Source of the DNA: Chryseobacterium fluminis
GTDB taxonomy: Bacteria > Bacteroidota > Bacteroidia > Flavobacteriales > Weeksellaceae
Reading direction: 5' to 3'
Assembly (NCBI RefSeq): GCF_026314945.1
Contig: NZ_CP111121.1
Span: 1,612,001-1,676,000, forward strand
Length of the DNA: 64,000 nucleotides
Part shown: positions 8,411-18,298 of the stretch, piece by piece
Numbering within the stretch: the first letter of the stretch is position 1
Layout: each line of letters starts with the position of its first letter
Notes under the pieces: generated by a model
Database searches by the model: none
Told to the model about the DNA's origin: nothing
Seen by the model: the letters and a program-made list of their open reading frames with translations, nothing else
Made by a program: the position numbers and the translations under genes

Positions 8411-8520
8411 CATCCTAGCCCTGATCGGAACATTTGTCTGAGCTCATTTTTTGTTTTCGGCGAGCCTCCGGCTCGCCGAAAACAAAAAATAGCGAGTGTG
8501 GAGAGCAGGAAAAAGCTCCT
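8411..8520 (+). repeat. Flanked-palindrome repeat, copy 1
   Basis: A perfect 21-bp inverted repeat (8446-8466 and 8470-8490, loop TCC) sits between conserved flanks: CATCCTAGCC plus CATTTGTCTGAGCTC on the left, AGCGAGTG plus GGAGAGCA and AAAGCT on the right. The same flanks recur at 29386-29505 around a different perfect palindrome. Conserved flanks with divergent yet fully paired arms indicate that structure, not arm sequence, is kept. The element lies between the convergent cupin and barrel genes. Confidence 0.8.
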
Positions 8521-8540
8521 GATCACTTATTATCTAAAAC

Positions 8541-8566
8541 AAAAAGACATGCATGATCTGCATGTC
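8541..8566 (-). terminator. Terminator of the outer-membrane barrel gene
   Basis: GACATGCA and TGCATGTC form an 8-bp stem with a 5-base loop. Read on the minus strand the hairpin is followed by TTTTTG. It lies about 20 bases after the barrel gene's stop codon. Confidence 0.75.
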
Positions 8567-8587
8567 CTGTAGCTGTTAAAGAAGATG

Positions 8588-10750
8588 CTATTTACCGCCG
8601 CCTCCGCCTTTTTCAACATCAGTTTTGGTATTTCCTTTTACTTTCTGATTTCCAAAACGTTTGACGAAGGTCAGGGAGACGCCGTACCAGTCGGATTGTG
8701 AGGAGTTCCTGAAGGTACCTGCAGAACTGAACGTCGTCGTATCAAAATTAGGTCTCTGGAAAATATTCATCAGCTGGATACTGGCTTCCATCTGTGTTTT
8801 CGGGAAAATCTTGGTTACGGAAATATTATGGAATACATTGGTTCTGTTTGCTAAAGAATTTCCGTTATTCTGGTTTGAGAGTTCGACCCAGGCACTCAGG
8901 TTGATGTTCTTATTAAAAAGATTGGTGTACGAGAGGTTGGTGGATCCGCCCCAATAGCTGATATAATTTTTAGGGCCTGAGCCATCTTCTTTGTTAAGTC
9001 CGTTCCTGCTGTTGAAATCACTGTTGTCGATATAATACCATCCGAAACCAACGTTTACGCTCAGTTTATTTTTAAGAAAAGTCTGGTTGGTACTTGCAAA
9101 AAGATAATATTTTTCAACTTTTCCGGGAAAATTCCCCGGATATGAAATTGTTTTATTGTTTTCATAGTCATAGGTTGTCCAATAGTCCTGTTTTGTAAAC
9201 ATATACCTTGCCGAGAGAAAGTATTTCTTAAAAACCCCCAGTTTCATGACCACGCGGTCACTTGGATTTGGTTCCAGATCCATATTTCCCCGTGTATAGA
9301 TCCCATCGTTATTGGGGATAAGAAACGGATTGAATTCCGAGTACCACGGGCGCCAGATATTGCGGTTATAGGTAACACTCAGATCATATTTATCTGAAAA
9401 AGAATATTTTAACAACAGGTTCGGCAAAAAGGTCCCGTAAGAATCTTTCCGGTAGGTTCCGGCGACGTCCTGGCGTACCTTAAAGTCGATGTGTTCATAG
9501 CGCAGGCCGATTCTGGTTTCCAGTTTTTTGAAAAAAGTCCTGCTATAGTTGGCATATAAGGAATTGATATTATCGCTGTAATGAAAGATGTCATTCGTTC
9601 GCAGGTCACTGTCCAGGTTATTTCCGTACAGATCATTAGGAATCACATTATTGTTAAAATCCATCTTCCCTCCTACTTCGAATGTAGCACCGGATTTTCC
9701 CAAAGGCTGGGTATAGTCTACTTTGAGATAGTAGTTTCGCATCTGATTATAAGCATTAATTCCCAGCTCATCTGCTACAGGTTCGGTACTGATATCCCTG
9801 ATAAAAAGACTTCGGTCTTTCTGAGAATCATAATTGGTTCCGATATTAACATCTAAAATTTTGTTTTTCTCTTTATCATAATATTTGTAAAAAAAGTTGG
9901 TTCCTAATGTCCGGTTCATTCCGTTTGAATTCTGATTCTGAACATACGAATCCTGAAAATCGTTATTCATAAAATTAATTCCGCTTGCCTCAGACGAAGA
10001 CGCCGTTTTACTCTGATAATATTCCAGGATAAGCCCGATGTTATTTTTATCATTCAGTTCGTACTCCGACGTTGAGGAAATGGAAGGACTCTGGTTTCTA
10101 TAGATACTTTCGCTCTCTATCTTTGTTATTTTGTTATTTTCATACAATGTATTGTAGATCGCGTTTTGCTGAACATAGGTATTGTTACTGTAACTTCCGA
10201 TCAGCGTCTGGGTGAATTTCTTTTTATGATAGTTCAGATTCAGATTGGTATACTGGGAGTTTTTCCTGTTCTGCCTGTTGTTAAAGGTCGCACTTCCCTT
10301 CAGTCCCTCGTCGTCACGTTTTTTAAGGACAATATTAATGACAGATCCTGCGCTTTCGTAGCGCGAAGACGGACTGGTGATCACTTCTATCTTGAGGAGA
10401 TTATCGGCAGGAATGGTAGCCAGATATTCTTTCAGTTCTTTTCCTGTAAAAACAGATTTTCTGTCGTTGATATAAACGGTTACGGATTCTCCTTCCGCCT
10501 TGATGGCATCATTATTATCAATGCTTACCAGCGGAGTCATTCTCAGTACATCCCAGGTGGTATTTCCGGCAACGATCGAACTGTTGGCCACGTTAAAAAC
10601 CGTGCGGTCCACTTTTGATTCTACCGTGGGTTTCCGGGCTGTCAACGTCACGGCAGCAATTTCTTTTTCCTGCTTTACGGTATCATTTTTTTCCTGAGCA
10701 AATACTGAAAGACCCACTATTAGGGCGATTGGCGAAAATAACTTCTTCAT
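8588..10750 (-). CDS. Outer-membrane beta-barrel family protein, TonB-dependent-receptor-like
   Basis: A 720-residue protein with a signal peptide (cleavage near FAQ, residue 19). A plug-like region follows (about 30-150: AAVTLTARKPTVESKVDRTVF, then INDRKSVFTGKELKEYLATIPADNLLKIEVITSPSSRYE), and then a long beta-strand-rich barrel of the OMP_b-brl type. The usual N-terminal carboxypeptidase-regulatory-like domain is absent. The extreme C-terminus is a glycine-rich tail (GGGGGK) after the last barrel strand, which is odd because barrels normally end in an aromatic residue. It would sit in the outer membrane; the substrate is unknown and no SusD or transporter partner is adjacent. Confidence 0.85.
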   Translation of the reverse strand: MKKLFSPIALIVGLSVFAQEKNDTVKQEKEIAAVTLTARKPTVESKVDRTVFNVANSSIVAGNTTWDVLRMTPLVSIDNNDAIKAEGESVTVYINDRKSVFTGKELKEYLATIPADNLLKIEVITSPSSRYESAGSVINIVLKKRDDEGLKGSATFNNRQNRKNSQYTNLNLNYHKKKFTQTLIGSYSNNTYVQQNAIYNTLYENNKITKIESESIYRNQSPSISSTSEYELNDKNNIGLILEYYQSKTASSSEASGINFMNNDFQDSYVQNQNSNGMNRTLGTNFFYKYYDKEKNKILDVNIGTNYDSQKDRSLFIRDISTEPVADELGINAYNQMRNYYLKVDYTQPLGKSGATFEVGGKMDFNNNVIPNDLYGNNLDSDLRTNDIFHYSDNINSLYANYSRTFFKKLETRIGLRYEHIDFKVRQDVAGTYRKDSYGTFLPNLLLKYSFSDKYDLSVTYNRNIWRPWYSEFNPFLIPNNDGIYTRGNMDLEPNPSDRVVMKLGVFKKYFLSARYMFTKQDYWTTYDYENNKTISYPGNFPGKVEKYYLFASTNQTFLKNKLSVNVGFGWYYIDNSDFNSRNGLNKEDGSGPKNYISYWGGSTNLSYTNLFNKNINLSAWVELSNQNNGNSLANRTNVFHNISVTKIFPKTQMEASIQLMNIFQRPNFDTTTFSSAGTFRNSSQSDWYGVSLTFVKRFGNQKVKGNTKTDVEKGGGGGK

Positions 10751-11411
10751 TGATTATTTGTTTTCAACTATAAGACACCTCAGCATGAAGAACTGTTACA
10801 TGAAGAATTAAAATAGGTAAAAAAATCTTTAGCATCCTGATTTTGTGAATAAACACTTGATATCTTTGAATCCCCGCTATAGTATTCTTTCAAAATTAGG
10901 GGTAATGCTTCGGATTTTATTCCAAAGGAAGAAATAAAAGATCTATGCTATGGCTGATGCCGTTGTTATTGTATTCTCTCCAAAATATTCGTATGTCTTT
11001 TAGCGGCTAATTTCTGCGCGTCCGATTGCCTTTTTCTATAAGAACCAGAGAACTTTACCAGTACCAAGGTCACTTCCCTCAATCATTCCGTGTCTTCCTG
11101 TGTGTCTCAGATAAACCGTGCTTCATATCATATATTCCGGTCTCATGAATCTTACTTATGATTTAATTAATAATCTGTATACTACTAAAATTTTTTTTTA
11201 AATCTTTCATCGTGTTTTCAGATGGATTATTACAATAAATAGAAAGTTTGTTTTCTTTAGAATGTTTAATAAATAAGGCTCCAGCTTATGAGGATGACCA
11301 CTGGGACTCATTGCTCAGTTGAACGGCTTTGGTCTTAAAAGCTGGATCGTATATTTTCGCTCTCGTTTCATACGTTAAAATTAAGGTTTTATGCTTAACT
11401 TCTACTGGATG
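10751..11411. other. Gene-poor gap between barrel gene and RHS island
   Basis: About 660 bases with no reading frame of coding character, no strong hairpin and no clear promoter. The promoter of the minus-strand barrel gene should lie here; only weak TAnnTTTG-like matches were found. The low-complexity AT-rich sequence at the toxin island's end may be debris of lost toxin or immunity genes. Confidence 0.5.
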
Positions 11412-11834
11412 CTAAGTTAGTATATCCATTTTGGTAGTTTGATTACAATTATCATTATCATATTTGAAAATCAAACCCTTATTATCAATACTATTAGGTA
11501 CTGCAGACGCAGAACCTAAATTATAAAAACCTAAAAGCTTATTGAAAGAGTTATAAATATATACTTGTCCGTTACCTCTTTTTGAATCCTCATAAACACC
11601 TATATAATGAACAGATTTTAAAATTTTGAGAGTATCTTTTTTGGAAGTAATAATATTCCCCAAATATTTAATTACTTGTTCATCAATATCTTTTCCTTTT
11701 TTTGCAAATCCAAAATCTTGGTTAAGAATACGTTGTTCTAAAACTAATAGCCTACAACGCTCATAGTAATCTAGCTTTGCTTCAGTAATTTTATTTTTAT
11801 TATTTTGCTGTAAATCAGGTTTATTACAACAAAG
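11412..11834 (-). pseudogene. 5'-truncated lipoprotein-like gene, possible immunity remnant
   Basis: An open frame of about 140 codons runs from just after an in-frame TAG (11837-11835) to a stop at 11412. It has no ATG; the first possible alternative start is a TTG at 11663, deep inside. The frame begins LCCNKPDLQQNN, which looks like the end of a lipoprotein signal peptide whose first half is missing. A strong terminator stands directly upstream (11860-11889), so it would not be transcribed with the genes before it. Position at the end of the RHS toxin island suggests a decayed immunity gene. No family recognised. Confidence 0.5.
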
Positions 11835-11859
11835 CTAAAAAAGCGTACTCGTAAAAGTA

Positions 11860-11889
11860 AAAACCGCCACTCGAACAAGTGGCGGTTTT
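11860..11889 (-). terminator. Terminator of the RHS toxin operon
   Basis: AAAACCGCCACT pairs with AGTGGCGGTTTT (12 bp) around a 6-base loop. On the minus strand it is followed by TTTTACTTTT; T-rich sequence on the plus side could make it work in both directions. It lies just past the stop of the 215-residue lipoprotein gene and closes the operon. Confidence 0.85.
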
Positions 11890-11902
11890 ATTTTAAATTT
11901 CA

Positions 11903-12550
11903 TTAATTATACAAAGCAAGAACTTCTTTAAGATACTCCTCACTAATATTCTTATTGTCTACAAATGTATAGGGTATATATGAGCTACTTGATGGATCAT
12001 AAAGTGCTATTTCAGATGACTCAACTGTAAACAAATACATCGGCTTTTTAGCAATTAATTCTTGTTTTAAAAATAGAGACATCATTTGTGTGTTCTTATC
12101 AATATACAATGAATCTACCTGTACTGAATCTTGATTTATATTATATTCATTTCGTATTTCGTAGTTATAGTGAATAGAATAATTGCCTATATGAGTAGGA
12201 TGGTATTTGCCTTTCTCTTTTTTGAGCCAACGTAAAAATATATTAAGATCACGATCCCCAACAACATAAGTCATTTGTATGGTATCATTTTTCACTGTTG
12301 TCATCCCGAATGGCCAACTTGGAGCAATAGTAGCTTCTTCTTTAAGTCTTCCCTTTGTGTCAAAAAGCTGAATTTTAGGTGCTCCTTCATCAGTAGTGAA
12401 TCTAAGACGTACTATATCTGTTTTGCCCGCACTTATTTGATAAGAAAATCCATTACCTTCCAATTTATCAAAATTGGAATTTCCACATGCTATAAGTGAT
12501 AACAATAATGGTAAAAGCAGATAGACATTTTTTATTTTCGATCTCCCCAT
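11903..12550 (-). CDS. Lipoprotein, candidate immunity protein for the orphan RHS tip
   Basis: A 215-residue protein with a lipoprotein signal peptide (basic start, LLPLLLSLIAC, Cys22). The rest is predicted soluble and beta-rich, with no family I recognise. Its ATG lies 19 bases inside the 3' end of the orphan RHS toxin tip, the tight toxin-immunity order usual in polymorphic toxin loci. A membrane-anchored immunity protein would suit a toxin acting in the cell envelope. Function is inferred from position only. Confidence 0.7.
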   Translation of the reverse strand: MGRSKIKNVYLLLPLLLSLIACGNSNFDKLEGNGFSYQISAGKTDIVRLRFTTDEGAPKIQLFDTKGRLKEEATIAPSWPFGMTTVKNDTIQMTYVVGDRDLNIFLRWLKKEKGKYHPTHIGNYSIHYNYEIRNEYNINQDSVQVDSLYIDKNTQMMSLFLKQELIAKKPMYLFTVESSEIALYDPSSSSYIPYTFVDNKNISEEYLKEVLALYN

Positions 12551-13485
12551 ATTATTTTGCTTTTTTTGATTATTCCTTCAGCTGTCGTTACGTTTTCATA
12601 GCCTAAACGCTGAAATAGATTTGAGTTAAAAGCTTCTCCATACGCTGGAAAACCTGCTTTTTGGGCTTCCCTTTTCCAGTGAGAGTTATTAAATATAAGC
12701 CCCATTTTACTATTCCCCGACAAATTAAATCCTCCCGCATTTAACATAAAATCCATTTTAGATTGCCCCGTCAAGAAGGCCGCTCTTCCTGCTGCAAAAT
12801 TTCCAACATCTCTGGCTGAAACATATACACCTTCCGCTATTTGTGAACCCGAATATAATCCTCCACCATTTTGGGTTTTATAATCATATTTATCACCATT
12901 TCCACCGTTCCATGCATAATTCATCCTTGCTACAAATCCTCCATTGGCTTCAGTATCTCTAGAAATTGCATCACTAAAATTATTAAGCCAATCTCTTGCT
13001 GCGTAAGAACCAAAATCTATCTTGCCTGTAGGATTTCCTTTTCCATTATTAAATGAATCCCAAACAAGTGTTCTTCCCATTCTCTCTCCACCACCCGAAG
13101 TATTTTCTTTAGAATAGTTTTGATTAAGTTCTTGTTTAGTTTCTTTAGCATTACCATCATGACGATAAACCCCCAAGTCACCATCATTATAAACCGCAAC
13201 AACATTTCCAAACTTATCAGTATGCGTACTTTCTCCAGACATTCCTGTAGGATCTTTAAACATTATTGGATTATTATAACCATAAGCGTAAGGCTGCAAC
13301 GTTTTTTCAGAAAGCGGATCGTGCTGCCCGAAAATTACAACATCCGGCATATAGAAACGAGCATTGAGATCATAGAACCCTGTTTCTTGTAGTTCTTGGG
13401 AAAGGTACTTGTACTGGTACGCATTCTGAGTAGTCAGTGTATAATGATGCAGTAAGCCAAACGGATAATAATTATTAACTTCCAC
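12532..13485 (-). pseudogene. Orphan RHS C-terminal toxin tip (displaced module)
   Basis: The frame opens within the end of an RHS core (VNNYYPFGLLHHYTLTTQN, then ARFYMPD, HDPLS and the boundary motif DPTGM near residue 82). About 235 residues of variable tip follow, with landmarks KYDYKTQNGGG, VYVSARDVGNFAAGRAA and a C-terminal IIWGDRK. The opening 110 bp is almost identical to the matching part of the intact RHS gene at about 14879-14992, but homology stops abruptly upstream, next to an in-frame TAA. There is no signal peptide or own start, only an internal GTG. This is the form of a displaced RHS tip kept as a recombination reserve. The toxin activity is not recognised. Confidence 0.8.
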
Positions 13486-13626
13486 AATCTCGCCCGGTTT
13501 CCAGATACTGATGCAGATTGGGCATAATTACACCAACAGCAGATATCAAACTTCCCACTTTAGAGAAAGGGAGGAATTTTTTTGTATCATATTTTGTTGA
13601 AATTTCCTAAAAAGAGCTAATTAGAG

Positions 13627-13983
13627 TTATTTAGCGCTAAATGGAATATTGTATTTGTATCCTTGTGGAACAGGTATCTTCTTTAAAATAATTCTATGAG
13701 CTATGGTACTATCAAGTTTATTTCCTCCATAGATTAATAAAGTGTCTTCTAAGATTAAATGAAAGTCCTTATAGCAATTTGTACAACGATAAATAGTGTC
13801 TTTTGAAGTTTTATCAATTAATATAAGTTCATTAGGAAAAATCTTATCAGAATAATTTGAATATGTATATCCTTCTAAAAAATAACTTTTAGTCTCTATT
13901 CTCTTATATATTTTTTTTTCATTCTTACAACTGAATATCAATAAAAAGAGGACGAAAAATGTAAAATAGCGAAGTAATTGCAT
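13627..13983 (-). CDS. Small lipoprotein, candidate immunity protein of the RHS toxin
   Basis: A 118-residue protein with a lipoprotein signal peptide (FFVLFLLIFSC, Cys19). Its start codon shares one base with the RHS gene's stop (TAATG), so translation is coupled to the toxin. A CTNCY pair of cysteines lies in the mature part. No known family. As the gene immediately after the toxin tip it is the best candidate for its immunity protein, anchored in a membrane facing the periplasm or outer surface. Confidence 0.7.
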   Translation of the reverse strand: MQLLRYFTFFVLFLLIFSCKNEKKIYKRIETKSYFLEGYTYSNYSDKIFPNELILIDKTSKDTIYRCTNCYKDFHLILEDTLLIYGGNKLDSTIAHRIILKKIPVPQGYKYNIPFSAK

Positions 13984-16900
13984 TAATCTTTTTTTAGTTT
14001 TTGATTAGTAAATTGATGAAAATAGCCTCTATAAATATTCGTACCTGAATAAGTGTGTTCTCCATAAAAAGGGAATCCTTTATTGTATCCATTTCCATTA
14101 AAGAAACCACTCCTATTATTTTGAAATTGATTGTATCCTCCTACAGCTTGCATTGCATATCTATAAAAGTCATCTGCATTTGCAAATTTCTCTTTGAAAC
14201 TTGAATTGTTTTTATATTTATCATAAATCTTCCTCATATTATATCCAAAAAGAATATTTGAAGCAGCTCTCAAGGATGTTATATTTTTACCTGCTTTTAC
14301 TGGAGAATATAAATCTAATCCGAGAGATACTTTTAAATCTAATGCCCCTCCATTTCTTGAAGAATAGGCGAGATTTATTAAATCAAGATAAAAATTATCT
14401 ATATCATTGTTCGTATTATAATTGTATTTATATATTAATGCTCCTAGGGTTGTAAATGTATTAAGGGTTATATTTGAGTTATCATTATTCATCGCAACTC
14501 CATCAAATTTTCCTGTAGCATCATTTGTAAAAAGAAAATCAAAAGAATTATTTAAAGTTCCAACTCTTTGACTTTTCTTAATGTCATAATTTCCATTTGA
14601 ATCAACCAAATAAATCCCAAAATCTCCATCATTTTTTGCACTTACTATTTCATATTCTCCTTTCTTATTTTTTGTAACTCCAATACTTGCATGCATTTCA
14701 GGTTGTTGGGCTATCATCCCTGTTGGGTCATTAAAAGATATAGGATTATTATTAGCGTAACTATATGGTTGAAAAGTAGCATCACTTAATGGATCATGTA
14801 CAATCCATCGTCCAATATCCGGCATATAAAATCTTGCACCATAATCATACATCCCCGTCTCCTGCAATTCCTTTCCGTTGTACTTGTACTGGTACGCATT
14901 CTGAGTAGTCAGTGTATAATTATGCAGTAAGCCAAACGGATAATAATTATTAACCTCTACAATCTCGCCCGGTTTCCAGATACTGATGCAGCTTGGGGGA
15001 TTCCACGGATCCCATGGTATATTGTCACACAGACTCTGAAAATATTGCCGTGGCTGAATCGAGCCATCTTTGTTGGTATCTGCATAACTTAATCTTACAT
15101 TTCCCAAATGGTCTGTATAATGATAAATATAGAGCTTATTAAGCGCATCATAATATCCTTCGGAAGTAGGAATAATCCTTAATTTTATTACTGCTGTTTG
15201 ATTTGGGGCAGGCTCAACCATAATTCCACCAGTCACCAAACCTGCATTTTCCTCTGATGGTGTTGTAGACTTGTATTGAAATCCATCCAGATAATCTGTT
15301 TCAATGTCACCAAAGAGTTTTTTCACTTTTACTCCGTCTGCCCGGTAGGTATAACGGGTTATTTTGGACTGTCCCATAAATTGGGTCAAGGTCAAGGTCA
15401 TTTGGGTAATCTGCTCTGGTAAATTTAAGTAATTATATTTGATTGCCGAAATTCCCTTGTCTAAATGACTGGTCATATTTCCATTATCATCATATCCTAT
15501 TGTATTGTGCGTGGTCAAATAAGGATAGCTCCTGCTGTTACCGATCTGTTCTTCCGTTACTTTTGTGAGCCTGTTGCCCGCATAATCATACTTAAGATTA
15601 TCGATCATTAAAGCGGTATTTCCTGAAACCAGTCCATCAGATCTTTGCAGTCTTTTTATGTTTCCATTCAGATCATACTCCAGTCTTTCAAAATATTCAC
15701 GCGCCGACTCAGCACCCTGTTTCTGATAAAATCCAGCTGATAAACGGTTTAAATTGTCATACACATAACCGTACCTTTTTAAAGGCTCATTATCTTCTGT
15801 TAAGGTTTTCCAGGATACTTCAGCGATGTTTCCATTGTATTTCGGCTTTACTTTCAGATCCATAAAATCGGTATTCGGATTCTCCAAACCTTCGACATGG
15901 TTGTAATTGATTTTATAACCAAACAGATCATTGCCCAAATTGGACGGATCGTTGATCTGGGTCAGCCACCCACGGATATTATACGCATAATCAATGCTCT
16001 GAAGGTTATTCCCTACTTTTTTATTGGTCAGCTGGGAAAGTTCGTTGTACGTATTTTCAGCCAGTAATTCTCCAGGGTTATTGCCTACATAATGCCAGTG
16101 TTTTTTTATCCTGTTCTGATGATCGTATTCAAAGACTTCCGCAATACTGGTTTCGGGATCACCCGCCAGTCTTTTATGATAGGTATTGGTCTGAAGGACA
16201 GCACCAGCAAAATCAAGTTTATGATTGACCACCGTATAGCCTCCCAGATGATTATCGCTCCTTGAGCCTATACTTCTTCCTTTGGTATCATACCAGGTGT
16301 AGATTTTGGTCCAGCTGTCGTCTTCGATATTTTTGATATAACTGGCTACCGGTAATCCTTTCGTGGATACGGTATTGGAATGGTTATCCGTTAAAAGCTC
16401 CTGGGAGAACACATTGGTGACAGCGGGTGAACCGGCGGGATACGTATCATAATACGTAACTGTGAGTGCTGTATCAAAATACGGGAAGCTGTCATTGGAA
16501 TAGTAAATCTGCATCCCGTTTTTTGTAAAGCCAGCTGCATCTCTGCGCTCTGTAAGAATAAGATTATTCCCAATGACATTCTGCATATCGTTTCGGTCGG
16601 TTCCCGAAACTCGTCCTGTAATAATAGGTCTTCCAAACGAGTCATACTTGGTAAAAAGCCACTTTCCGGCAGCACGCATTACAGCATCCTGCGTAAAAAT
16701 CAGACGATCCGCTTTATCATACACCAGATGTTCCCAACCTTTTCCCGGGACTTTCTTTTCCACCAGTCTTGCCCTGCCGTCGTACCGGTACTGGTAACAG
16801 AGAGCATCCATAACAGTGTTGAGATCTGTAGCGACGGCTGCTTTCGGAGGGATCACAAATGCCAGCTGATTATACTCATTGTATACATAATAGGTATCCA

Positions 16901-17111
16901 CTTTTTCGGTTCCGTTGATTTTTCTGACTAAAACGACCTGCCCCTGTCCGTTTTTAAACTCAATGGTTTTATTGCCGTCTTCATCGGTGACCGTATTTTT
17001 ATACAGCTGGTTGGCTCCGTAATTTCCGGTATAACTGATTGTGGATTTGGTGGCATTATTTTCCCAGGTGGTTGTGGTGGTATATTTAAACACTTTGTAA
17101 TCTCACCCATC

Positions 17112-18038
17112 TTAAGTACACTTAAAAGTAGAGCTTTTAGTTAATAATTTATTGTTGTCGTTGTTAAAATTTTGTTGGAATGTGGGAAACTCGTTGGCCT
17201 TAGTTTGGGTTAGTTTTCCATATTTCAATAAAAAATCCCTCGGCGTGAGGTATTGCAATGATTTGTGAGGCCGCTCATTATTATACATCCACATCCAAAT
17301 TTCCGAATAATGTCTCATCTGACTGATGTTCTCAAATAAATAAACATCTAAGAATTCTGTCCGAAAAGTTCTGTTGAATCTTTCTACCAAAGAGTTTTGC
17401 GTTGGTTTTCCAGGCTGAATATAATGAAGCGCGACTTCATTTTTATTGCACCAGTCTTTTAGTTTTTCAGCAATAAACTCTGGACCATTGTCAACTCTTA
17501 TCTTTTCAGGTTTCCCACGCCAGTCGATTAGTTGTTCCAGCTCAGAAACAACTCTTGCTGATGGTAAACTGGTGTCGATGGTAATATTCAAAATTTCTCT
17601 GTTAAAATCATCAATGATATTAAGGCTTCTAACGCTTTTACCATTCTCCAGAGTATCGTGCATAAAATCCATACTCCACGTTACGTTAGGATAAACAGGA
17701 CGAAGCAAAGGCTCTTTCACCCTTGCCGGAAGCCGTTTCTTTCGTTTACTTCTTAGATTCAGTTTCATCGATTTGTAAATCCTGTAAACCCGTTTGTGAT
17801 TACACCCGAAACCCAAATTTCTCAAACGGTGGTGCATTGTCCAAAATCCCCAGGTCTGATGCTGTTCTGCGAGCAAAATCAACTCCTCCCGAATCTTATC
17901 ATCCTCATTATTTTTCTTTCTTTTATAATAAAATACCGAACTGTTTATGATAAAAAGTCTACACGCATTCCGAATGCTTATTCCGTGTTCCGATCCGGAA
18001 TAAACGACCAGTTCCCGCTTCTCGGAAGGTGTTAAAGC
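17112..18038 (-). CDS. IS3-family transposase OrfB (DDE integrase), made by -1 frameshift
   Basis: The frame continues from the slippery site as ALTPSEKRELVV for 308 residues, with no stop. It contains the HTH_21-type region (TWGFWTMHHRLRNLGFG) and the integrase core: Asp in WSMDFMHD, Asp in RVDNGPEF and Glu in LVERFNRTFR, forming the DDE triad. The first internal ATG is at 17882, so an unfused shorter OrfB is also possible. All catalytic residues are present, consistent with an active element. Confidence 0.92.
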   Translation of the reverse strand, partial: ALTPSEKRELVVYSGSEHGISIRNACRLFIINSSVFYYKRKKNNEDDKIREELILLAEQHQTWGFWTMHHRLRNLGFGCNHKRVYRIYKSMKLNLRSKRKKRLPARVKEPLLRPVYPNVTWSMDFMHDTLENGKSVRSLNIIDDFNREILNITIDTSLPSARVVSELEQLIDWRGKPEKIRVDNGPEFIAEKLKDWCNKNEVALHYIQPGKPTQNSLVERFNRTFRTEFLDVYLFENISQMRHYSEIWMWMYNNERPHKSLQYLTPRDFLLKYGKLTQTKANEFPTFQQNFNNDNNKLLTKSSTFKCT

Positions 18039-18298
18039 TTTTTTGCAATCACATCTTTCATTACCACGTTTTCCAGCGTAAGTTCAGCCACGATCTTTTT
18101 ATATTGTGAGAGTTCCTTTTCCAATTCCTTCATTTTAGAGAGTTGCTGCACATCCAAACCACCATATTTACTCTTCCATTTGTAAAATGTCGGCTGGCTG
18201 ATCCCGTGTTCACGGCAAATCTCATTCACGGTTCTTCCTTGATTTTGTTCAGCTAAAATCTTAATAATCTGAACTTCTGAAAATTTACTGTTTTTCAT
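18032..18298 (-). CDS. IS3-family transposase OrfA
   Basis: An 88-residue DNA-binding protein with a helix-turn-helix (VNEICREHGISQPTFYKWKSK) and a leucine-zipper-like C-terminus (LEKELSQYKKIVAELTLEN). Near its 3' end the sequence A_AAA_AAG (18044-18038 on the minus strand) precedes the stop; a -1 slip there continues into orfB and makes the active OrfAB transposase. The length and KYGGLD motif are like IS407-group OrfA. Confidence 0.92.
   Translation of the reverse strand: MKNSKFSEVQIIKILAEQNQGRTVNEICREHGISQPTFYKWKSKYGGLDVQQLSKMKELEKELSQYKKIVAELTLENVVMKDVIAKKL

Noticed and set aside
8369-8572. 67-codon open frame through flanked palindrome copy 1
   Set aside because: It merely reads through the palindromic repeat; the analogous frame at 29371-29553 differs in product, so it is not a conserved protein.
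13983-17093. Treating the 1036-codon frame from GTG 17093 as an intact secreted RHS protein
   Set aside because: It lacks the signal peptide and N-terminal domain, which lie beyond the IS element; it is the downstream fragment of an interrupted gene.
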